A stretch of DNA of 25,770 nucleotides, from contig CASEST010000009.1 of NCBI GenBank assembly GCA_949290725.1, forward strand, positions 1 to 25,770, in the 5' to 3' direction. The position numbers and the translations under genes were made by a program. The notes under the pieces were generated by a model, which was given only the letters and a program-made list of their open reading frames with translations, did no database searches and was not told the DNA's origin. Position 1 is the stretch's first letter; each line of letters begins with the position of its first letter. Origin of the DNA: an uncultured bacterium (GTDB lineage: Bacteria; Bacillota_I; Bacilli_A; RFN20; CAG-826). Shown in pieces: positions 8,002 through 16,619 of the stretch.

Positions 8002-8865
8002 TTATTTTTTAATAAAGAACATCGCAATCGATTTTGGACCAAGATGAGTGCCAATTATTGGCGATAAAACTGTTATTTTAACATTCGCCTTGCTATTGAT
8101 TTTTAAAATTTCTTGCTTAGCTAAATTAGCGAATAATAAATTATCAGCATGATTGATAAAAACTGGTAAAGAAGTAGAAAATAAAGCATGTTCCTTATAA
8201 AGTTCAGCTAATTTTAAAGCCGCTTTTTTATTTCCAATAACTTTAGTAAATAAATTTAATCCACCTTTTTCAGTTACTTCAACAAATGGTTTAACATTTA
8301 ATAAAGAACCAATAAAAGCTGAAGCGCTGCCTACTCTTCCTCCTCTTTTTAAATGCATTAAATCATCGACAAAAGCACAACCGAATTGATGCTTCTTTAA
8401 TTCGTTTAAATCATTAAAATTTTCTAAGATTGAAAATCCATTAAGCTTATTTTCAATAGCTTTTTCAAGTAAAATACCCATTCCTCCACTTCCAGTTAAG
8501 GAATCTAAAACATAAATATCATTATTTTGATATTTTTCTTTTAAATTATTTTTAGCTAAAGAAGCACTTTCATAAGTTTTAGATAATCCGCTAGATAAAG
8601 AAATATATAAGATATCTTTCCCTTCTTTTAAAGTTGGTTCGAAAATCTCTTCATAATTAAATGGAGTGATTTGACTAGTTTTAGCCATACTTCCATTTTT
8701 TAAAGAATCATAAAATTCTTTATAAGAAAAAGAGGAATCCTTCTCATATTTTATAATCTTTTCATTTAAATTAAATTCCATTGGAACTAATCTAACATCA
8801 TTTTTTTGATAAATTTCATAATCAAAATCGCTACTTACATCAATAAAAATTAAATAATCTTGCAT
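8002..8865 (-). CDS. DegV family fatty-acid-binding protein (FakB-like)
   Basis: DegV/FakB proteins bind a fatty acid and, with the kinase FakA, present it for phosphorylation so it can enter phospholipid synthesis. At 287 residues it has the family length. Motifs are KTSQITP (62-68), SSGLSKTY (91-98, fatty-acid carboxylate binding loop), VLDSLTGSGGMG (119-130), LMHLKRGGRVG (169-179) and IGTHLGPKSI (271-280). The N-terminus lacks the more usual DSTSDL and reads DVSSDF instead. The ribosome binding site AAAGGAAGA is well placed. No FakA gene lies nearby, which is common. The gene stands alone between the lipoprotein operon and the HTH-LRR gene. Confidence 0.9.
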   Translation of the reverse strand: MQDYLIFIDVSSDFDYEIYQKNDVRLVPMEFNLNEKIIKYEKDSSFSYKEFYDSLKNGSMAKTSQITPFNYEEIFEPTLKEGKDILYISLSSGLSKTYESASLAKNNLKEKYQNNDIYVLDSLTGSGGMGILLEKAIENKLNGFSILENFNDLNELKKHQFGCAFVDDLMHLKRGGRVGSASAFIGSLLNVKPFVEVTEKGGLNLFTKVIGNKKAALKLAELYKEHALFSTSLPVFINHADNLLFANLAKQEILKINSKANVKITVLSPIIGTHLGPKSIAMFFIKK

Positions 8866-8915
8866 ATTCTTCCTTTCATAAAATTAAAATAAATAATAAA
8901 TATTAGATATATAAG

Positions 8916-10736
8916 TTAATTATTATTATTAATTGGAACAGGATAATCTCCTTGATACTCCCACTCATCTTTAAAATAGAAATCTCCACCATTATCAATA
9001 AAAAAATCTCCCCGATTAGGCGGAATTTCCATTCCTTCATAATAGATGCTTAAAGCATTATTATCAACAAAAGAAAAATCTTTTAAATAGTCGATTCCTT
9101 CTTCTAGAATAATATATTTTAAAGATTTATTGTTATATATCGCATAACTTTCAATCGTATTTAAAGTTGAAGGAAGAATTAAAGAAATTAAACTAGTTGA
9201 AAAAGAAATAGCGTATTCTTTAATCACTTCAACATTTTGATCAATAATTAATTTGCTAACATCATAATTTGTAGGAATAGCATATAATTCCTTTAAATCT
9301 TTTGAATATAATATTCCATCTTTAGAAATAAAATTAGGATTAGCTTCATCAACTGCTATTTCTTTTAATATTAGGGTATTAGTAAAAGGATTACCATTAA
9401 TTTTTTTAACAGTGCTAGGAATTCTTACTTCATTAATTGAAGAACAGCCAAAAAAAGCATTGCTCCCAATAAATTCTAATCCTTCATTTAAGATAAGCTC
9501 TTCAACTAAATAACAATCAATAAAAGCTAGACTTTCAATTCTTTTTAAAGATGATGGGAAAATAATTTCTTTTAAAGTGTAATCACTATCAAAGGCTCCA
9601 GAATAAATTATTTCTACTCCTTCTTTAATTGTGAAACTTGTCATTGAAGAAGGGAGATGACGATAAATAATTTTTCCATCTTTAGAATATAAATCGCCAT
9701 ATTCACCATTTTTAAAATATGGATTAGCTTCATTAACATCCATTTTAGTTAAGGAATAAGTAATATTAAAAGCATTTTTTCCTAATATTTTTAAAGAAGC
9801 AGGTAAACTTACTTCAGTTAAATTATATAAACGATTAAAGGCATTATCTTCTATCTCTTCAATTCCTTCTTCAATTTTTAATCTAATTATTGGTTGAGAC
9901 TCAAAAGCGAATGAATTTATTTTATATACCTTTTTATTATCGACTATTCCTGGTATTGTTAAATTTGTTTCTTCACCCTTATATTTACTAATAACTATTC
10001 CATTATTATCGATACTATATTCAAAATATTTATTAAATGTATCAAGATTATGTAAATCTTCTTCTTGATTAATCGCTATATGATTATTATTAATCGTTAA
10101 AGGAAGAGCGATAACTAAAGAAAGACTAAAAAATATAATTAATGAAATAATCGCTATGATAACTGGTTTAGTTCTAAGTAAAGTTTTTAAATAACCTTTC
10201 TTCTTATCATTTAAATTTATATTAGAAGAGTTATTATTAATAATTTCTTCACTAGTTTTATCTAAATTTATTGCTGATTCTTCTTTTTTAGATAAACCAA
10301 AATATAATCTTTCATAAGAAACATTAAATAAACTAGCTAAAGCAATAAATTCTTCAATTGAAGGTAAAGTTAAACCATTTTCTATCTTAGAAAATTTAGA
10401 ATTAGAGATATTTAATGATTTCGCAATCTCTTTTTGCGAAATCATTCTTTCTTCTCTTAAATAACGAAGACTATTTTTAAATCTATTTGAATCAAAATTA
10501 AATTTATAAATAAAATGATTATTTAATTCATTCTTTCTTTTAATAAATGAAGTAAGATCTACCTTTAAAACTTTAGCAAACTTATCTAATAAAGAAAGAT
10601 CGATACTAATCATATCATTTTCATATTTTGAAATAGCTTGTTTAGAACAAAGTAAAACTTTAGCAATATCTTGCTGAGTTAAACCTAATTCTTTTCTACG
10701 AAGTTTAATATAACTACCAAAAAATATTTTATCCAT
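8916..10736 (-). CDS. Membrane-bound regulator: two HTH domains, one TM, external BspA-like leucine-rich repeats
   Basis: Two XRE-type helix-turn-helix domains lie in tandem at about 7-64 (LRRKELGLTQQDIAKVL) and 87-146 (LREERMISQKEIAKSLNI). A linker of about 40 residues leads to one membrane span (191-215), and the rest (about 235-600) faces outside. The outer part carries BspA-like LRR_5 repeats, recognisable from units such as IEEGIEEIEDNAFNRLYNL and FPSSLKRIESLAF, about 12 units in all. This reads as a one-component receptor whose DNA-binding part stays at the membrane. There is no Shine-Dalgarno sequence upstream of the ATG; instead a 15-bp palindrome lies 6 nt away. What it senses and which genes it controls are unknown. 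A similar ectodomain is found in the protein at 23013-24971. Confidence 0.85.
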   Translation of the reverse strand: MDKIFFGSYIKLRRKELGLTQQDIAKVLLCSKQAISKYENDMISIDLSLLDKFAKVLKVDLTSFIKRKNELNNHFIYKFNFDSNRFKNSLRYLREERMISQKEIAKSLNISNSKFSKIENGLTLPSIEEFIALASLFNVSYERLYFGLSKKEESAINLDKTSEEIINNNSSNINLNDKKKGYLKTLLRTKPVIIAIISLIIFFSLSLVIALPLTINNNHIAINQEEDLHNLDTFNKYFEYSIDNNGIVISKYKGEETNLTIPGIVDNKKVYKINSFAFESQPIIRLKIEEGIEEIEDNAFNRLYNLTEVSLPASLKILGKNAFNITYSLTKMDVNEANPYFKNGEYGDLYSKDGKIIYRHLPSSMTSFTIKEGVEIIYSGAFDSDYTLKEIIFPSSLKRIESLAFIDCYLVEELILNEGLEFIGSNAFFGCSSINEVRIPSTVKKINGNPFTNTLILKEIAVDEANPNFISKDGILYSKDLKELYAIPTNYDVSKLIIDQNVEVIKEYAISFSTSLISLILPSTLNTIESYAIYNNKSLKYIILEEGIDYLKDFSFVDNNALSIYYEGMEIPPNRGDFFIDNGGDFYFKDEWEYQGDYPVPINNNN

Positions 10737-10742
10737 AAAAAT

Positions 10743-10757
10743 AATATCTATGATATT
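10743..10757. promoter_or_regulatory. 15-bp palindrome before the HTH-LRR gene
   Basis: AATATC-TAT-GATATT is a perfect 6-bp inverted repeat with a 3-base centre, six bases upstream of the ATG at 10736. It occupies the place where a ribosome binding site would be expected. It could be an autoregulatory operator for the double-HTH protein, or chance in AT-rich DNA. Confidence 0.35.
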
Positions 10758-10794
10758 TTAACTTTTTTATTAAATAAATTATAAATAAAAATCT

Positions 10795-11214
10795 TTAAAT
10801 AAGTTTTAATTCTTTTAATTTATTCAATAAAATAGGGAAAGCTTCTTCATAATTATCAACATTTAAAACACTTTTTTCCATCGGACAAATATCATCTTTA
10901 GTGCGATTAATAATATTTTTAACAACTTTATCGGCATAGTATTTAATTTTATATTTATTAAATACTTCGATTGCGGGAAGAGAAATAATTTCACAGTGTA
11001 TATCTTTAATCTTGGCTTTAGCAAATAAAAAAGCTACCGCTTTTCCAACGCTTCGATCAGCCGCACTAAATCCAGTTAAATCGACCTTATTTAATAATAA
11101 ATTCATCATCGGTTTAATTCCTCTTTCTTCACTAGTAATTAATTTATTATCTTTATATAAGGCCAAACGATGATCTTTTAAATTATTTAAAGCAATTTCT
11201 AAATTAGTTTCCAT
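10795..11214 (-). CDS. DUF1893 (TM1506-like) protein
   Basis: A 139-residue protein matching the DUF1893 family, whose structural representative TM1506 of Thermotoga has a cytidine-deaminase-like fold of unknown function. Family marks are SAADRSVGKAVAFLFAKA (50-67), the strand CEIIS followed by a helix, then KYYADKVVKNIINR and CPME (110-113). It starts 5 nt after the upstream reductase gene ends and has only a weak ribosome binding site, so translation is probably coupled. The pairing with an Fe-S aldo/keto reductase suggests a shared redox role, but the family has no established activity. Confidence 0.82.
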   Translation of the reverse strand: METNLEIALNNLKDHRLALYKDNKLITSEERGIKPMMNLLLNKVDLTGFSAADRSVGKAVAFLFAKAKIKDIHCEIISLPAIEVFNKYKIKYYADKVVKNIINRTKDDICPMEKSVLNVDNYEEAFPILLNKLKELKLI

Positions 11215-11219
11215 AACTA

Positions 11220-12344
11220 CTATTCCATTTCAAAAGTTTCTTTAACTTTAATTAACAAATCTCTAATTTTTAAATGTTGTGGACAAATATTTTCACATTT
11301 CCCACATTTAATACATTCGCTAGCTTTTCCACTATCTAAAGTAATATTTTTATAGCGTTCCTTACCAATTTCTAATTCATTAAATAATAAATAATTATTA
11401 TATAAATTAAATAATGTAGGAATCTTAATCTTTTTAATACAACCTTCTAAACAATATTTACAAGAAGTACAAGAGATTGTTGGGATTTCATTAAAAATAG
11501 CGACTACTTCTTTTAAAGTATTAAATTCTTTTTCATTTAATGGAACAAAATCCTTCATAAAAGAAATATTATCTTTTACTTGAGCTAAATCGCTCATTCC
11601 TGATAAAACCATAATTACATTTTTAAAAGAAGCAGCGAATCTAATTGCGAATGAAGCATTGCTTCCATTATTTAAATCCTTTAATAACTTATCAGCTTTT
11701 ATAGGTAAATTAACTAATCTACCTCCTTTAACTGGTTCCATTACTATAACTTTCTTATTATATTTTTCACATACTTCATAACATAATCTAGATTGAACAT
11801 CGTTGCTTTCATAATCTAAGTAATTAAATTGAAGTTGAACAACTTCAATTTCTGGATGTTCAATTAAAATCTTTTCTAAAAATTCAGCAGTGTCATGGAA
11901 AGATATTCCTATATGTCTAATTTTCCCTTCTTCCCTTAATTTTTTAGCGATCTCATAAGCACCTGTTTCTTGATATTGCGAATAATTATTTCTTGATTGA
12001 GCATGCATTAAATAAATATCAAAATAATCAGTTCCTGAACATTTTAATTGCTCATTAAATAAAGGAATAATATCTTCTTTTTTATTAAAACATGAAGAAG
12101 ATAATTTATTAGTTAAAATAATATCTTCTCTTTTATAGCGTTTAATAACACATTCATTAATCGCTTTTTCACTTTCACCATTTAAATAAACATGGGCTGT
12201 ATCAAAATAATTAAATCCAGCAGCAATAAATAGATCAACCATCTCTTTAAAATCAGTTAAATCAACTTTATTATCCTTATTTAAAGGGAGTCTCATAACT
12301 CCAAAACCAAACTTACCTTTAATTTTATTTAAGCTATCTTCCAT
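11220..12344 (-). CDS. Aldo/keto reductase with C-terminal two-[4Fe-4S] ferredoxin domain
   Basis: An aldo/keto reductase TIM barrel (about 10-285) is fused to a ferredoxin domain (about 290-370). The catalytic tetrad is visible as D48, Y53, K80 and H114. Two cluster motifs follow: C292-C295-C298-C302 (CTSCKYCLEGC) and C344-C347-C350-C354 (CIKCGKCENICP). This architecture is common in anaerobic Firmicutes, where the clusters presumably pass electrons between ferredoxin-type partners and the NAD(P)-binding barrel; substrates are unknown. The ribosome binding site GAGGAAT is good. It heads a two-gene unit with the DUF1893 protein and is divergent from the DUF362 gene, with a 132-nt shared upstream region. 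Confidence 0.9.
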   Translation of the reverse strand: MEDSLNKIKGKFGFGVMRLPLNKDNKVDLTDFKEMVDLFIAAGFNYFDTAHVYLNGESEKAINECVIKRYKREDIILTNKLSSSCFNKKEDIIPLFNEQLKCSGTDYFDIYLMHAQSRNNYSQYQETGAYEIAKKLREEGKIRHIGISFHDTAEFLEKILIEHPEIEVVQLQFNYLDYESNDVQSRLCYEVCEKYNKKVIVMEPVKGGRLVNLPIKADKLLKDLNNGSNASFAIRFAASFKNVIMVLSGMSDLAQVKDNISFMKDFVPLNEKEFNTLKEVVAIFNEIPTISCTSCKYCLEGCIKKIKIPTLFNLYNNYLLFNELEIGKERYKNITLDSGKASECIKCGKCENICPQHLKIRDLLIKVKETFEME

Positions 12345-12435
12345 ATCTTATTCCTCATTTATTTAATAAAATTATACTAAAAATTTAAAAAATTATAGAC
12401 CTAAAGTAAGGTTTATGGTTTAAAATTATTTAAAG

Positions 12436-12458
12436 TAATAAAATTAATAATTTTATTA
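12436..12458. repeat. 9-bp inverted repeat before the DUF362 gene
   Basis: TAATAAAAT (12436-12444) and ATTTTATTA (12450-12458) are perfect reverse complements around TAATA, ending 5 nt before the AAGGAG of the DUF362 gene. It consists only of A and T, so chance is quite possible; an operator in the divergent region is the alternative. Confidence 0.25.
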
Positions 12459-12476
12459 ATTAATAAGGAGTAAAAA

Positions 12477-13352
12477 ATGGGAAAATCAGTTGTCTACTTT
12501 ACTAAAAATATTACTAAAGAAAACTTAATAAGAATCTATGATTTATTAAATAATAAACTTGAAGGAAAAGTTGCAGTTAAGGTTCATAGTGGCGAAGAAG
12601 GTAATCAAAACTACTTACATCCAGATTTTTTTAAGGATATTGTCGATCACGTAAATGGAACAATCGTTGAATGTAATACTGCTTATGAAGGAGAAAGAAA
12701 TACTAGTGAGAAACATTTAAAATTATTAAAAAGACATGGTTGGAGCGAATATTTTAAAGTCGATTTATTAGATGAAGAAGGCCCAGATGCAATCTTACCT
12801 ATTCCTAATGGAAAAATAATTAAAAAAGATTATGTTGGTAAAAACTTATTAAATTATAATTCGCTATTAGTTTTATCTCATTTTAAAGGTCATCCAATGG
12901 GTGGATTTGGTGGAGCCTTAAAACAACTTTCTATCGGTTGCGCTTCTTCTTATGGGAAAGGTTATATTCATAATAGTGGTGGAGATGCTTATGCTGATAT
13001 GATGAAAGCAAATCAAGATGATTTCATTCATTCAATGGCCGATGCAGCTAGTGCTGTTCATCATCATTTTAAAAACAAAGTTTGTTATATCAATGTTATG
13101 AAAAACTTATCAGTTGATTGCGATTGTTGTTCTATTGCTGAAGATCCATGTATGAAAGATATTGGTATTTTAGCAAGTTTAGATCCAGTAGCTTTAGATA
13201 AAGCTTGTTTAGATTTAATTAAAAATAGCGATGATTTAGGAAAAGAACATTTCTTAGAAAGAGTTTCTTCTAGACATGGAGAAAAAATCTTTGATTATGT
13301 TGATCAATTAGAACTTGGTTCATTAGAATATGAACTAGTTGAATTTGAATAA
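12477..13352 (+). CDS. DUF362 domain protein without ferredoxin domain
   Basis: A 291-residue DUF362 protein. Family marks are KVAVKVHSGEEGN (31-43), LVLSHFKGHPMGGFGGALKQ (131-150), SIGCASSYGK (152-161) and the C-terminal stretch CDCCSIAEDPCMKDIG (215-230) followed by ILASLDPVALDKAC. The cysteines at 215, 217, 218 and 225 may hold a metal. Many DUF362 proteins have an additional 4Fe-4S ferredoxin module; it is absent here, while the divergent neighbour has one. The function of the family is not established. The ribosome binding site AAGGAG is strong, and a terminator follows directly. Confidence 0.88.
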   Translation: MGKSVVYFTKNITKENLIRIYDLLNNKLEGKVAVKVHSGEEGNQNYLHPDFFKDIVDHVNGTIVECNTAYEGERNTSEKHLKLLKRHGWSEYFKVDLLDEEGPDAILPIPNGKIIKKDYVGKNLLNYNSLLVLSHFKGHPMGGFGGALKQLSIGCASSYGKGYIHNSGGDAYADMMKANQDDFIHSMADAASAVHHHFKNKVCYINVMKNLSVDCDCCSIAEDPCMKDIGILASLDPVALDKACLDLIKNSDDLGKEHFLERVSSRHGEKIFDYVDQLELGSLEYELVEFE

Positions 13353-13387
13353 TATTTAAATTTTATTAAATTATTAACTATTAAATT

Positions 13388-13425
13388 AAAAAATACTGAT
13401 TCCTTAAAAAGAATCAGTATTTTTT
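13388..13425. terminator. Bidirectional terminator between DUF362 gene and the six-gene operon
   Basis: A 15-bp perfect stem (13388-13402 with 13411-13425) around an 8-base loop has A's on one side and T's on the other. It should end the DUF362 transcript (+) and the long minus-strand operon whose last stop codon (13424-13426) overlaps the stem. Confidence 0.88.
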
Positions 13426-16400
13426 ATTCAGTTACAATCAATGTTCCATAGGCATAATATATATCATAACAGTGTGTAACATCTTCTCCATTTTGATCAA
13501 CTATCGAATCAATCATTATAATATTTCGATAAGTTCCAGGTGCATTTATTGAAGTATAGAATCTATTTATAGTTTTAACTTCATCATTATTAACTAACCC
13601 AGAAACAGTCGGAGTAAATGAATAATTTCCACTTCTTATATCACTTAAAGCGGTAGTTTCATTTGGGGTAGTAACTGTTAACTCAGCTTCTTTTAAAATA
13701 AGCGTTCCATATTCAGTAGTAACCTCATATGTGTCGGTAACATCTTTACCATTTTCATCATAAATTTTATAAGTGAATAAGTTAAATTTTGAACCAGGAT
13801 ATTTTATTTCGCTATTAAATGTAACTTCTAATTTATGCCCAGGTTGAAGATCACCATTTTCAATAGTATAAAATTCAAATGAATGAGCCTCTCCATCATA
13901 AGTGTAGGTATTGCTTGATGAAATGATAGTAAATGAACCGCCACCTTCACTTCCTTCATTACCTTGATTACCTTCATCACCTTCACCACCTTGATTACCT
14001 TCATCGCCTGGATTACCTTCATCACCTTCACCAGGCATATTGCCAGGTCTATCAGTTGGATCAAGTAAAGGGGCTACTGTAAATTCAACCGGTACCCAGC
14101 CCTTTCCGTCAAGATATATTTCTGCCTGTGCATGTAGCATATCGCTATATAAATCCATAGTTGATTTTGTACCATTAGCAGCAATTCCACTAATCATACG
14201 AGCAGGATAACCTAATTTTCTTAAAATCAATACTGCTCCTTCAGCAAAATAATCACATTTACCTTGATGATTATTAACTAAGAAATCTAAAATTGGATCA
14301 TTAGCTGAAGAAGAAGGAATATCAGTTGATGAATAAAGAAAATCTGATTTATACCATGAAATAATTCTTTGAACAGTATCATTTAAATTTCCGCCATTTA
14401 AATTGTTATTTAAAATTACATCATTTAAAGCGGAAGAATGCGATGAATCTATCTTTAGATAATTATCGTAAACAAATTTACGATAATTAAGTTCTTCATT
14501 AACATAATTTTGATTGCTAAAAGTAGCATTTTCGATTAATGAAGGATTATTAATATAATCATAACTATAACCAGAAATACTTATTGTTTTTTCGTTTAAA
14601 TTAGAAACTATAGCATAGGTATCATCTAGCCAGGTATCTGGTAAAATTGGTAAGGAATAAATATAATCTAACTTTCTAGAAGTATATCCTACATATTCGA
14701 GTCTACCACTAACTTTATTTGTATTCCCTAATAAATCAGCTATAAAATTCAATGGATTAATACCATATTTTGGTGTATATGGCTCTGCAATAGTTAATTT
14801 ACCTTTCGAATAATAATTATAAGTATTACTTTTTAATAATAATGAATCATGAATTTGGTTAGAAGTATATTTTGCAAGCAGCTTCGACTCACCATCTTGA
14901 CCTTGGCTGAAATTATAATCATTATTACTTAAAGAAGGATCAGTTGAACCTCCAGGACAACTTCCTGAGCCTGGATCGTCTTCATATATCGTGATTGTTC
15001 CATAATCATAGGTAATATTATAATCAACGGTCGAATCAAAATCCTCCTCCTGATTATAGATATTAAAGGTAATTTTATTCTCATAAGTTCCAACATCTTT
15101 ATAAGATGCTGCTTCATTAACAGAAATACTATCGGTTTCTGCAAGAGTTCCTGATGTAATTGAATAATCGACATAAGATTGATAACTGCCATTATAAGGT
15201 AATCTAGTAGAACCTGTTGAAATAGTAATTGATCTTTTTGTTACAGTTCCACTTATATTCCTAACCGTGAGAGTATAATTTTTAGTAACATCATTATTTC
15301 CAGATTTGATTGTAATATTTATCAAATCCGTCTTTATCCCGGATCTAACTAAATCTTTATAACTATATTCACCATTAATTCTCCGGTCATAATAATGGTT
15401 TTCACAAAGATTACCTCCAGTTTCATTAATCGCAAATTGGATGCTATAACCATCATAAGTCTTATTAAAATATTCTATTTCACATGATACCGATCTAGGA
15501 TTAATAGTATATTTCCCCGCATCAAAAGCAACATCATATCCATCAGTTACATCATTACCTTCTTGATCAGTTATAATAATTGTTGGTATTAAATCATAAA
15601 CTCCAGCATCATATTTAAGAGGTGCTTTAAGAGAAATTTTGTCTCCAGAAACTAAGCTACCTGAAGTTATTCTATAATCAACTTCAAAATTGTCAGCCTT
15701 TGCATCATAAGTTTTAGTATAATTTTCGGTTTTAATAGTTATTGGTCGAGCATTAATAGTTACTTTTGAATCGCTCGTATAAGAACAATTGTATAAAGAA
15801 GTAACATCTTCGCCGTGTTTATTATAAAATTCAATTTTTGGTTTATTACTATTTGAACCAACTTTAAATGACTCACTTGAAGTAACTCTATAATAATCAT
15901 CGAAAGCTAATGTTCCTGAAGTTAATTCCACCTTATCATAACTATGATAAGAGCCATCATAATCAAAAGAGTTTTTAGAAGAGAAAGTTAAGCCTCTTTT
16001 AGTTAAAGGAATTTGATAACTCGATTCTAATTTAAAATCATAACAACCGCTAACATCCACTCCATCTGAATTTATGACTTGGAATGAGTTCTTTTCAAAA
16101 CTTACTTCTCCTTTTCCGCCACTAATATTTTGACAATCAAAATCAGCGCTTATAATCGAGTCATCATTTATTAATCCATAATCTAAATTAGGCAATTCGC
16201 CATAAACTGAAGAAGGATTATTATTTAAGATTCTAACTTCAGCAACTAGCGGATTAATGCTAAATTCTGTAGCTGAACCATAATAATCGGTGCCAAAGAT
16301 GCTTTTTGATATGCCTCTTATTTTATAATCGCCAGCAAAAGTTGGCTCAACTTCACTCCATTCATCTTCATCTGCCTTACTAAATTCATAACGAATATAG

Positions 16401-16618
16401 TCCGTGAATAATCCTTTTGATGAATATTGAAGTTTTTCACCATAGGAAATGTCACTAATTTTAATTGTATCAATAACAAAACCTTTCAAACCTAATAAAG
16501 TAGCTGTTATCCCAACAATCACTGTAAGAATTATTAAAATAATCACTCTAAATTTATAAATAAAGCGATAAAATTTTAAAAATGGTTTTATTTTGTTTTT
16601 ATAAGCTTCAGTCAACAT
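13424..16618 (-). CDS. Surface transglutaminase-like protein with many MBG-like repeats (1064 aa)
   Basis: An N-terminal membrane span (about 24-48) anchors a very large external part. Repeats of about 80 residues recur before and after the enzyme domain (about 209-290, 294-372, 376-460, 464-545, 898-976, 980-1064). They share the pattern YDG...TSGTL..GD...DVT..Y.V..G.LTI, resembling MBG/Ig-like beta-sandwich repeats of gut Firmicutes. The central region (about 610-850) matches TgpA-type transglutaminases. It has C788 (GKCDYFAEG, then RKLGYPARMISG), H829 (LHAQAEIYLDGKGW) and, in place of the usual aspartate, E845 (VPVEFT). A glycine/glutamate-rich linker (862-894) separates the enzyme from the last two repeats. 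It is the last gene of the six-gene operon, starting 1 nt after its paralogue with a GGTGA ribosome binding site. Confidence 0.85.
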   Translation of the reverse strand: MLTEAYKNKIKPFLKFYRFIYKFRVIILIILTVIVGITATLLGLKGFVIDTIKISDISYGEKLQYSSKGLFTDYIRYEFSKADEDEWSEVEPTFAGDYKIRGISKSIFGTDYYGSATEFSINPLVAEVRILNNNPSSVYGELPNLDYGLINDDSIISADFDCQNISGGKGEVSFEKNSFQVINSDGVDVSGCYDFKLESSYQIPLTKRGLTFSSKNSFDYDGSYHSYDKVELTSGTLAFDDYYRVTSSESFKVGSNSNKPKIEFYNKHGEDVTSLYNCSYTSDSKVTINARPITIKTENYTKTYDAKADNFEVDYRITSGSLVSGDKISLKAPLKYDAGVYDLIPTIIITDQEGNDVTDGYDVAFDAGKYTINPRSVSCEIEYFNKTYDGYSIQFAINETGGNLCENHYYDRRINGEYSYKDLVRSGIKTDLINITIKSGNNDVTKNYTLTVRNISGTVTKRSITISTGSTRLPYNGSYQSYVDYSITSGTLAETDSISVNEAASYKDVGTYENKITFNIYNQEEDFDSTVDYNITYDYGTITIYEDDPGSGSCPGGSTDPSLSNNDYNFSQGQDGESKLLAKYTSNQIHDSLLLKSNTYNYYSKGKLTIAEPYTPKYGINPLNFIADLLGNTNKVSGRLEYVGYTSRKLDYIYSLPILPDTWLDDTYAIVSNLNEKTISISGYSYDYINNPSLIENATFSNQNYVNEELNYRKFVYDNYLKIDSSHSSALNDVILNNNLNGGNLNDTVQRIISWYKSDFLYSSTDIPSSSANDPILDFLVNNHQGKCDYFAEGAVLILRKLGYPARMISGIAANGTKSTMDLYSDMLHAQAEIYLDGKGWVPVEFTVAPLLDPTDRPGNMPGEGDEGNPGDEGNQGGEGDEGNQGNEGSEGGGSFTIISSSNTYTYDGEAHSFEFYTIENGDLQPGHKLEVTFNSEIKYPGSKFNLFTYKIYDENGKDVTDTYEVTTEYGTLILKEAELTVTTPNETTALSDIRSGNYSFTPTVSGLVNNDEVKTINRFYTSINAPGTYRNIIMIDSIVDQNGEDVTHCYDIYYAYGTLIVTE
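13937..14035 (-). repeat. Low-complexity repeat coding Gly/Glu/Asn-rich linker
   Basis: Short units coding for GDEGN, GNQGG and GNEGS follow each other over about 33 codons inside the 1064-residue transglutaminase. The DNA is built from repeated CCTTCATCACCTTCACC-like units on the plus strand. Such tracts slip easily in replication, so length variation between strains is expected. Confidence 0.8.
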
Positions 16619-16619
16619 T

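Noticed and set aside
13937..14035. CRISPR array or tandem non-coding repeat
   Set aside because: The short repeat units are codons of a glycine-rich linker, with no spacers between them. No CRISPR array was found anywhere in the window.
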